64,000 nt of DNA, taken from positions 109,108-173,107 of the forward strand of contig JAKSKR010000001.1 in assembly GCA_024401645.1 (NCBI GenBank). The letters are read 5' to 3'. The stretch's first letter is position 1; each line of letters opens with the position of its first letter. The notes below the pieces were generated by a model. The model ran no database searches and had not been told where the DNA came from. It saw only the letters and a program-made list of their open reading frames with translations. Below are positions 54,810 through 61,765 of the stretch, in pieces. The position numbers were made by a program, and so were the translations under genes. This DNA comes from Paludibacteraceae bacterium. Lineage in GTDB: Bacteria > Bacteroidota > Bacteroidia > Bacteroidales > Paludibacteraceae.

Positions 54810-55772
54810 TTATTGGTGCTTGTATAGCCAAATTTTTCCGGCAAGATTGTATCCTTTCCTAATTTGCATATATGCCGTTTGCCTTGTCCCGAATTGATTG
54901 TACGAGTTTTCTATGCTTTCGGTCATGCTGCCTTCAAAGTCGAATTTCTTACTCCTTTCACGTGCAAATTTTATGGCTTCCCAAACAAGTAGGGTGGCTG
55001 CGCCTGTCGTACTGTATTTGCGGTCGTTGGCTGGCACAAGGTAGTAGCACGTCGTCTGGTCCCAAACCAAGAAAAGTGCGGCTTGGGTTTCGCCTTGCTC
55101 GCCGGTAATGCTCAAAATGGCACCTTGGTTGCGTTCTAGTGCCCTTGTGGCAAGGGTGAGGAATACGTTTTCTGCAATTTCTTCCTTTTTGCCTTGCTTT
55201 TCAATAAGTTGTTTGTGGTAGGCGTAGAATTCGCTAGGTGTTAGTGCATTTATGGCTGTCTGCAGCTTGTTTTTCTGTGCTTTCCTTATTTGGCGTTGCT
55301 TTGCACTCGTAAATTTTTCGAAAACACGTTCGGTGTCGTTTAGGTCGTCAATAACGTAGGTGTATCTTGTCGTTTGTGTATATCCGTTCCAAAAGAAGGG
55401 CAGCCAGTTGGTGACTTCTGGCGCAAAGTTTTGCAGGAATAGGGTTAAGCCTTTCTGCTCAAGCTGGCGCACCACGTCGTTGCCCACGCTTTTTTCAAAT
55501 TCCAACTTTTCGCGCTCATCCTTAAGGTTTGGGTAGAAGTAGTGGATGCCGTTGGTCTGGGTGAGTGGAGGCATAAGTGTGAACTTAAAACCAAACTTCT
55601 TGCACACAAGGTAAGGCAGTGTGGCCTGAATGGTGCCGTCTTCTTTCCGTGAAATAATGACGTCCCACTCTTTCCCACTGCAAACCGCATCCATCCACCA
55701 ATACTGCGAGTAGATGGGTATCTGGTTACTTGCGTCTTCGCAAATGCGTCTATATTCTTCCTTGTTTGTCAT
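54810..55772 (-). CDS. GNAT/FemAB-like acyltransferase
   Basis: 320 residues from the ATG at 55772 (frame open to 55784, next to the GH9 terminator). Seen: N-terminal IPIYSQYWWMDAVC, the middle KFTSAKQRQIRKAQKN (typical of Acetyltransf_6/CelD-BcsL proteins), and the C-terminal GNAT block AALFLVWDQTTCYYLVPANDRKY, GAATLLVWEAIKFARER, FDFEGSMTESIENSYNQFG. Such enzymes transfer acyl or aminoacyl groups; the substrate is unknown. Cytoplasmic. Confidence 0.85.
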   Translation of the reverse strand: MTNKEEYRRICEDASNQIPIYSQYWWMDAVCSGKEWDVIISRKEDGTIQATLPYLVCKKFGFKFTLMPPLTQTNGIHYFYPNLKDEREKLEFEKSVGNDVVRQLEQKGLTLFLQNFAPEVTNWLPFFWNGYTQTTRYTYVIDDLNDTERVFEKFTSAKQRQIRKAQKNKLQTAINALTPSEFYAYHKQLIEKQGKKEEIAENVFLTLATRALERNQGAILSITGEQGETQAALFLVWDQTTCYYLVPANDRKYSTTGAATLLVWEAIKFARERSKKFDFEGSMTESIENSYNQFGTRQTAYMQIRKGYNLAGKIWLYKHQ

Positions 55773-55790
55773 AATAGTCCACAAAAAAAG

Positions 55791-55825
55791 CAGAAAAATC
55801 CGAGAATTCCGAATTTTTCTGCTTT
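55791..55825 (-). terminator. Terminator of the first GH9 gene
   Basis: Long stem AAAGCAGAAAAAT/ATTTTTCTGCTTT with a T-run on the minus strand, 48 bases past the GH9 stop. Confidence 0.8.
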
Positions 55826-55872
55826 CTAATCGGTCGACAATCTTAATTGTCGTTATTGTTTAGTCTGTCAAC

Positions 55873-57681
55873 TTACTTTTTAATGAACTGTTTTGCAGCC
55901 TTGCCATTTTGGCCTTCAATGTTCATAACGTAGGCGCCCTTTGCCAATTTGGTAACGTTCAAGCCTTCTGCCAAACCTTCCCAAGTGGTGCTCTTCTGCA
56001 TTACAAGCTTACCTTCTTCGTTGTAGATGTTCACCTTTGCGTCGCCGTTTTCGCTAGACTTCAACATAACAACGTCGACGGTTGGGTTAGGGTAGAGGTA
56101 GCACTGAATGTCGTTGATTTCGTTCTTAACGCTTTCTTCCTTAACAGGGTTGACGATGGAGTTGATGTAGCCAAGTGCACCAACCAAGCCTGCGTTGTAG
56201 TCAATACCACCTTCGCCGCTCTTGTAGTTGTTAATGTCGTCTGGGTAGGTTGCAGGGTCAAATGAACCACCTACCATGTAACCGAGCTGACTGTGCTTCT
56301 CGTCTATAGTCATAGAACTCATGTCGTTTGAGTCGTCAAGGAACACGTTTCTGTAGTGTGGAGCCTTTGGATATTTGTCGCCGAAACCGGTGATGAACGA
56401 GTAGTTGTCTTTGTTGCTACCCATAATGTATTCAATGGTTTCAAGTGCGTAAGGGTCAACTTCGTCGAGAGTGCCAACCATCTTGTTGTACAAGCCATAG
56501 ATGAATGCCTGGTTTGCTGGGTAACGAAGAATTCCCCATTCGTTGTTCTTAACATTCAAGAAGTGACCGTTCTTTGGCATGTAAAGGTTGTAAACGAGTT
56601 TCTTGAGGTGGTCCTTTGCCAATTCGTCGTTAGCATACATACCCATATTGTAGTAGGCAATATCTTCGGTGTTGTTGTAGCAAATGGTGTACCAGTGGCT
56701 CCAATTCTTTGCATCTAGTTCGAAAGAATTCCAACCTTCGTCTTCGTCGTAAATCATGTCAATGTAGCTCTTGTCGTTAGTGGCACGGTACATTTCAACA
56801 AGGAAGGTGCAAACGTCTGGCTCGAATTTTGGCTTAGCACCATAGAAGCCGCCAGGAGCACCAATGTTGCCGCTTTCGGTTTCGTAGATGAATTCGAGTG
56901 CTAGCTTTGCCTTTTCCAAGCATGAGTCGGCATAAGCTGCATCGTACTTTCTGTAAAGGCGAGACATTGCTGCGAGTGAGGCGCCGCAGAATGCAACCAT
57001 TGAAGTGCCCTTCGATGCAATGGCATATACCTTACGTGAACCTCCTGCTTCACCACCCAAGTCTTTTGGTAGGGCTGACTTGAACACAGAAGTGCACCAT
57101 ACCTTGTGGTCTTCCTTACCTTCGCCCACCTGATAGTAGAAACGGTTGTTTCTGCGAATACATTTCATAAAGTAGTCGGTTGCGTACTTTACTTCGTCGA
57201 GGATGTCAGGAATGCCGTTTGGCTTACCCTTCTTACCTTCCCAAGTGAAGTCGTCGGAAGCGATATAGCCGTTATAGTCGTCGCTATAGTTATCTTGATA
57301 GCCTTTAGGAAATTCTGAATAGCCCAAAAGCAACATGTATGCTGAATAGAATTCTGTCTGACCGAACTTAACGAAGTCGGCACAGTCCCACCAACCACCG
57401 GTAAGGTCGTAACCATCGGTGTCGGCATCCTTTATGTAAGAAATGCCTTTAATAGCGCTGTCTGCATATACTTGCCATTCTGCAGGAACGTTTGTAGGTT
57501 CGTAATTTGCCAATAGCCAGTTAGGACCATAACCAGAACGCTGTGCTCCGTAGAAACGGGTTGTCATCCACAAAGCTTTCTGGTACTGCTCTTTGTCAAA
57601 AGCCAATTCGGCCATAGCATCGGCGCAAGTCAATGTGCCTAGCAATGCAATAATTGCTGATTTTGTGTAAAACTTACTCAT
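55873..57681 (-). CDS. Family 9 glycoside hydrolase (endoglucanase-type) with T9SS type A tail
   Basis: 602 residues from the ATG at 57681; signal peptide ending near ADAMA. GH9 catalytic domain about residues 25-505: catalytic Asp pair in DCAD (99-102), the His-containing signature SFITGFGDKYPKAPHYR, and the catalytic acid Glu490 in GEGGIDYNAGL. No Ig-like N-terminal module is present. The C terminus (YLYPNPTVDVVMLKS..., KLAKGAYVMNIEG) is a type A sorting domain for type IX secretion. Expected to hydrolyse beta-1,4-glucans such as cellulose at or outside the cell surface. Promoter at 57711-57718. Paralogue of the gene at 58716. Confidence 0.93.
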   Translation of the reverse strand: MSKFYTKSAIIALLGTLTCADAMAELAFDKEQYQKALWMTTRFYGAQRSGYGPNWLLANYEPTNVPAEWQVYADSAIKGISYIKDADTDGYDLTGGWWDCADFVKFGQTEFYSAYMLLLGYSEFPKGYQDNYSDDYNGYIASDDFTWEGKKGKPNGIPDILDEVKYATDYFMKCIRRNNRFYYQVGEGKEDHKVWCTSVFKSALPKDLGGEAGGSRKVYAIASKGTSMVAFCGASLAAMSRLYRKYDAAYADSCLEKAKLALEFIYETESGNIGAPGGFYGAKPKFEPDVCTFLVEMYRATNDKSYIDMIYDEDEGWNSFELDAKNWSHWYTICYNNTEDIAYYNMGMYANDELAKDHLKKLVYNLYMPKNGHFLNVKNNEWGILRYPANQAFIYGLYNKMVGTLDEVDPYALETIEYIMGSNKDNYSFITGFGDKYPKAPHYRNVFLDDSNDMSSMTIDEKHSQLGYMVGGSFDPATYPDDINNYKSGEGGIDYNAGLVGALGYINSIVNPVKEESVKNEINDIQCYLYPNPTVDVVMLKSSENGDAKVNIYNEEGKLVMQKSTTWEGLAEGLNVTKLAKGAYVMNIEGQNGKAAKQFIKK

Positions 57682-57710
57682 AAAATTCATGTGTAAAATG
57701 TAAAGCTGTG

Positions 57711-57718
57711 CAAATATA
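57711..57718 (-). promoter_or_regulatory. Promoter of the first GH9 gene, -7 box
   Basis: Minus-strand TATATTTG (TAnnTTTG), 30 bases upstream of the start. Confidence 0.6.
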
Positions 57719-57959
57719 TTCCTTTATTCCTGAAAACGAATGCTTTTGATTGATAATTTAATGGATTTATGTTGTAAAACACTAAAATTGAGCACTCTTT
57801 GTTCTGAAGATAGATTTTTGCAGATTATGTAGGAATGGAACAATTCCTGTAGCTGGCTGGAACACCCACAGGACGTTTCCTGTGCTTGAGTTTGCGCCTA
57901 CAATGCGTGTGCTGATCATCGCCATTTTATCTTTCTTGATATGGGTGTAGATGACTGCT

Positions 57960-58099
57960 TTAGTGCATAATATCCGGCAATAGCCATGTCTCATATAAAA
58001 GCCAAGTTTTCCCTACCTGTCTGGCACCTAAAAGAATAAGTGGTAATCTATTGCATTTTTCTTCTATTTGTTAAGTTTCTCTAATACAACTCTATACAT
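57960..58099 (-). pseudogene. Decayed N-terminal fragment of an AAA_14-type ATPase
   Basis: From the ATG at 58099 the frame reads MYRVVLEKLNK then TAG; in another frame it continues CNRLPLILLGARQVGKTWLL to a TAA at 57960. GARQVGKT is a Walker A of the kind that opens the AAA_14/DUF4143 ATP-binding proteins, and MYRVVLEKLNK fits their N-terminus. One nonsense codon, one frameshift and loss of the rest show it is dead. The 57700-57950 stretch has only a short minus-strand frame with no recognisable domain. Confidence 0.7.
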
Positions 58100-58108
58100 A
58101 TTAAATTT

Positions 58109-58196
58109 TCACATTTTTTTGGACGACAAAAATACATTTTCATCACATTTTTTGGACGACAAAACATCAGTCTATTCACATTTTCCGGACCACACC
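58109..58196. repeat. Three tandem 21-23-bp repeats at 33-34-bp spacing
   Basis: TCACATTTTTTGGACGACAAAA occurs at 58109-58131 and 58143-58164 (one T different) and in degenerate form at 58176-58196. They lie immediately upstream of the dead ATPase gene (minus-strand sense), with TATTTTTG of -7 type inside the first. Probably its old promoter/operator region. Confidence 0.75.
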
Positions 58197-58303
58197 ATGA
58201 AGATCCCCCACACTCCATAACAATCTGAAGAGGCGCATATTGAAGTTTATAAGTTTTTTTCTCTTGCAACCTTGCAACTTTAGTTCCTTTTAATTGGAAA
58301 AAC

Positions 58304-58311
58304 TATATTTG
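58304..58311 (+). promoter_or_regulatory. Promoter -7 box of the small ORF at 58335
   Basis: TATATTTG (TAnnTTTG), 24 bases before the ATG. Confidence 0.45.
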
Positions 58312-58334
58312 GGCATTGCAAAAACGATACTTAT

Positions 58335-58550
58335 ATGGACCAGAGAAATAAAGCGGTAATTGAAAGAGTTGTGCAGGATAGGATTTCTAATGCGCAACTC
58401 GTGAACGAAGCAACATCAGTTCCTGAATTAAGCGTTGAAACAGATAGTGTTGTAGATGTAGTTGCAGGCGAAATATCGGATGCCGCAGCCGATTCGGCAA
58501 CTGATTCTGTAATCGAAAGTATTATAGATGGTATTTTTAATGCTCTATAA
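58335..58550 (+). CDS. Small hypothetical protein
   Basis: 71 residues, acidic (many Asp/Glu and Ser, one short Arg/Lys-rich start MDQRNKAVIERVVQDR), with an amphipathic C-terminal helix (SATDSVIESIIDGIF). It has a promoter-like box at good distance and sits between the two GH9 genes on the opposite strand. No signal peptide and no family that I know. The 644-bp gap on its left holds the ATPase remains; after the stop nothing is seen until the GH9 terminator. Confidence 0.5.
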   Translation: MDQRNKAVIERVVQDRISNAQLVNEATSVPELSVETDSVVDVVAGEISDAAADSATDSVIESIIDGIFNAL

Positions 58551-58654
58551 AATCAGGTTCCCAAATTACAAGAAGACCACAATTGCTGTAAAATCACTTT
58601 ACACAAAGATAACTGCTATAGATTGGACGTGAATCGACTTGTAGTGGTGTAAGC

Positions 58655-58694
58655 ATAAAAAAAAAGTCCCGGACGAAAATTCGCCCGGGACTTT
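58655..58694 (-). terminator. Terminator of the second GH9 gene
   Basis: 10-bp stem AAAGTCCCGG/CCGGGACTTT extended by CGAA/TTCG, nine T on the minus strand, 22 bases past the stop. Confidence 0.9.
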
Positions 58695-58715
58695 CTATTA
58701 AAGTGGTGTCGTTAC

Positions 58716-61646
58716 TTATTCTTTTACGAACTGGTTAACGTAAACGCCATTGTTACCTACAACACGAAGGGTGTAGATACCCTTGTTGAGAGAGCTGATG
58801 TTGAGAGGCTCGCTCAAGTTGGCGTTAACGGTCATTACAAGTACGCCTGCTGCGTTGTAAACGTCTACCTTTGCAGTTCCTTCTTCCTCAACTGCAATGT
58901 TGAGTTCGTTGGTTGCTGGGTTAGGGTAGATTTGGCAAATGTTGCTGCTTACTTCGCTCAAGCCGTTTTCAGAACCATTGGCATCGAACAATGCGTTAAC
59001 CACTGCACGGCCGCAACCGCTACCTGCCTGAATGTCCCAGTCGGCAATGGCAATCATGGCACCGTTGCTAGACTGGCCTTGGGTTGCACCGGTAATTTCA
59101 ATGATGTCGCCCTGGTGCTGATAGGTGTCGTAGCTTGCGCCTTTCTCGTAGAAACCGATGGCGCCATTGTTTGGCTTTGACTTGAGGCTGTAATCGCCTG
59201 CGCCTGTAATTTCAATAGGATTGCTGAATGTGAAGGTGTACCAACCTGCAGCACCAACTTCGGTTGCTTCGCTGGTATAAGTGCCCTTGGCGTCGCCGCT
59301 AATCTCGGTTGTAAGGGTCATTGGACCTGCGTTGTAAACCGACTGGATGTATGCCTTGAAGCCCTTGATGAGCATTGCCTTCTTTGCAGTGAAGTTCACG
59401 CCAATTTCACCCCAGTTGACACATGTGCCGGTGAAACTCTTTTCTGACGGACCTGCAACGAACGATGCGCTGCCGGCGTCTTGCACGTAGAACTTGGTGT
59501 TCTCCTTAATGGTAGTTGTAAAGGTGTTGCCGGTGCCCAAAAGCTTACCGTCTACGGCAGCGTCGTACCATTCGTATTCACCTTCGCTTTCAACCTTTAG
59601 GGTGACTTTGCCGTTAGATGCAGAAGATGCGTCTTTTACAACAGGCAATTTAGATTCTACTTCAATTTCGCCAAATACACTTGAACAACCCTTTGCCGAT
59701 GCGGTAACCTTGTAGGTGCCTGGCTGGGTGATGGTGTAGGTTGCCGTAGTTGCTCCAGGAATGTCCTTGCCGTCTTTGCTCCACTGGTAAGTGCAGTTTG
59801 CTTCAATGGCTGCATCGATGGTTGCTTGTGCCGGATCGCAAAGGACAACAGATTCATTGCCCATGGCAGGAAGAACTGCAAGAATTTCTACAGAGCCTTC
59901 TGTTTCCCAATCGCCGGCAGAGTCAATCTTACAAGTGTAGACTCCGGCTTTTGTTGCCTTGTAGGTAGATGCGCTTGTACTCTTTTCTACCTGTTTGCCG
60001 TCTAGCAACCAGGTGAAGGTTTTCTTGCCGTCGGCTGCCACCTTGCTGTCGAGGGTGATGCTTTCTTCGCCACAAATGCTCTTGCTGTCGCCCAAGTTTG
60101 GTGTTGGGTGGCCGAACTTGTTGGTGTTGACAGGGTTGAGAATTGAGTTGATGTAACCCAATGCGCTTACCAAACCTGCGTTGTAGTCAATACCACCTTC
60201 CGAATAGGTGTACATCTTTTCGTTGTCGGTGTAGGCACCATCGTCAAGCGAACCTCCTACCATGTAACCCAACTGCATGAATTTTGGCTGGGTGGTAAGG
60301 TTGCCTTCGTCGTTGTTGTCCAAACCGTAGAAGTTACGGTGGTGAGGGTAGTGTGGGTAATTTTCGCCGAAACCAACGATGTAAGAGAACTTTCTGCCGT
60401 TGCTACCCATGATGTATTCAATGGAAGCCAGGGCATAAGGATCAACCTTTGTCAGGTTGTCGTCCATCTTTGCCTTCAAGCCTTCAACAAATGCCTGGTT
60501 GGCAGGGAAACGCAGAACACCCCAACCATCGTTCTTTTTGTTCAAAAAGTAACCGCTTGATGGCTTATACATGTCGGCCAGGTAAGTGAATGCGGTCTTT
60601 GCGTTTGCCTGTTCGGTTCCGTTGCCGTACATAGCCATAAGGTAGCAGGCCAAATCTTCTGTGTTGTTGTAGCACAACGAGAAGTTGTGGTTGTAGTCTT
60701 TCGAAGCGGCCATCCAAGTCGAATATTTTTTAGCTTCTGCCAAATAGGTCGCATCGTTGGTCGTGCGGTATAGCTCCATGCAGAGGATTACAATGTCTGG
60801 TTCGTACTTGTCTTTTGCTGGGTAGTAGCTTCCACCGCCTGAATTGCCTTTTGATGTCGACATTACGTAATCGTAGGCAACTTTTGCTTTTTCAAGGCAT
60901 TTTGCAGCGTATTCTGGGTCGAACTTCTTGTAAGAACGTGCCATCGATGCCAGTGTCGCGCCACACAGAGAGGTCATTGAAGATGTGTTTCCTGTTGCTT
61001 TCTTTGTCGGACGCGAACCGTCGCTTTCTCCACCTTGGGTGGTAGGAAGGGTTGCCTTTGCTGAAGATGTACACCAAACCATGTGGTCGGCATCACCGTC
61101 TCCTACTTGGTAGTAGAAGGTGCCTTTGTCGCGTACGCACTTCATGAAGAAGTCGGTTGCGTATTTAATTTCGTCGAGGATGTCGGGAATGCCGTTCGGA
61201 ATGCCGGCTTTACCTTCCCATGTGTAGTCGCTAGCCTTAATGTAGCCGTCGTAGTTCTGTGAATAGTAGTCGTCGTAACCACCAGGAAATTCGCTATAGC
61301 CGAGTGAAAGCATGTAGCCTGCATAGAACTCGGTCTGGCCGAATTTAACGTGGTCGCCACAGTCGAACCAACCGCCAGTCAGGTCGTAGCTGCCATCTGC
61401 ATCTTTTACGAAGTCTTGACCTTTGACGAAAGCTCCAAGGTTGTTGAAGTTTGATGATGCTTTTGTTGGCATGTGTTCGGCTATTAGCCAACTGTGCCCG
61501 TCGCCCGAACGCTGTGCTCCGTAGAAGCGGGCTGTCATCCACAATGCTTTTTGGTATTGCTCTTTGTCGAATACTTGAGCCGATACATTGCTCAAGCCGT
61601 TGGCTAGCAGCAATGCTCCGGTTAAGAATTTGTAGCTATGCTTCAT
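58716..61646 (-). CDS. Multi-domain family 9 glycoside hydrolase with Ig-like modules and T9SS type A tail
   Basis: 976 residues with a signal peptide ending near VSAQ. GH9 catalytic domain about 25-500: catalytic Asps in DCGD (95-98), SYIVGFGENYPHYPHHR (His435/436), catalytic Glu483 in YSEGGIDYNAGL. Then two Ig-like modules (about 520-690: TFTWLLDGKQVEKS..., YQWSKDGKDIPG...), a beta-sandwich carbohydrate-binding-like domain (about 745-880: INWGEIGVNFTAKKAMLIKGFKAYIQ-type strands), and a type A sorting domain from about 905 (ICQIYPNPATNELNI..., LNKGIYTLRVVGNN). Expected to act on cellulose or related glucans outside the cell. The catalytic part is close to the neighbouring GH9, so they are likely a tandem duplication. 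Confidence 0.93.
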   Translation of the reverse strand: MKHSYKFLTGALLLANGLSNVSAQVFDKEQYQKALWMTARFYGAQRSGDGHSWLIAEHMPTKASSNFNNLGAFVKGQDFVKDADGSYDLTGGWFDCGDHVKFGQTEFYAGYMLSLGYSEFPGGYDDYYSQNYDGYIKASDYTWEGKAGIPNGIPDILDEIKYATDFFMKCVRDKGTFYYQVGDGDADHMVWCTSSAKATLPTTQGGESDGSRPTKKATGNTSSMTSLCGATLASMARSYKKFDPEYAAKCLEKAKVAYDYVMSTSKGNSGGGSYYPAKDKYEPDIVILCMELYRTTNDATYLAEAKKYSTWMAASKDYNHNFSLCYNNTEDLACYLMAMYGNGTEQANAKTAFTYLADMYKPSSGYFLNKKNDGWGVLRFPANQAFVEGLKAKMDDNLTKVDPYALASIEYIMGSNGRKFSYIVGFGENYPHYPHHRNFYGLDNNDEGNLTTQPKFMQLGYMVGGSLDDGAYTDNEKMYTYSEGGIDYNAGLVSALGYINSILNPVNTNKFGHPTPNLGDSKSICGEESITLDSKVAADGKKTFTWLLDGKQVEKSTSASTYKATKAGVYTCKIDSAGDWETEGSVEILAVLPAMGNESVVLCDPAQATIDAAIEANCTYQWSKDGKDIPGATTATYTITQPGTYKVTASAKGCSSVFGEIEVESKLPVVKDASSASNGKVTLKVESEGEYEWYDAAVDGKLLGTGNTFTTTIKENTKFYVQDAGSASFVAGPSEKSFTGTCVNWGEIGVNFTAKKAMLIKGFKAYIQSVYNAGPMTLTTEISGDAKGTYTSEATEVGAAGWYTFTFSNPIEITGAGDYSLKSKPNNGAIGFYEKGASYDTYQHQGDIIEITGATQGQSSNGAMIAIADWDIQAGSGCGRAVVNALFDANGSENGLSEVSSNICQIYPNPATNELNIAVEEEGTAKVDVYNAAGVLVMTVNANLSEPLNISSLNKGIYTLRVVGNNGVYVNQFVKE

Positions 61647-61689
61647 ATTTATCCCTATTATTTATTTTCTTTTGTTGAACGTTGAATGC

Positions 61690-61697
61690 CAAATATA
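61690..61697 (-). promoter_or_regulatory. Promoter of the second GH9 gene, -7 box
   Basis: Minus-strand TATATTTG (TAnnTTTG), 44 bases upstream of the start. Confidence 0.6.
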
Positions 61698-61765
61698 CGC
61701 AAATTTTTGAATATCTAGCAAAAGGCTCCCATAATATATGCTTAACTTATTTGGGAATGGGGCGT

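Noticed and set aside
57782..57994. 70-codon minus-strand frame beside the ATPase remnant
   Set aside because: It starts inside the decayed ATPase region in another frame and shows no domain; likely part of the degraded sequence.
58109..58196. CRISPR-like array
   Set aside because: Only three degenerate units with 11-12-base spacers, no cas genes; better explained as promoter repeats.
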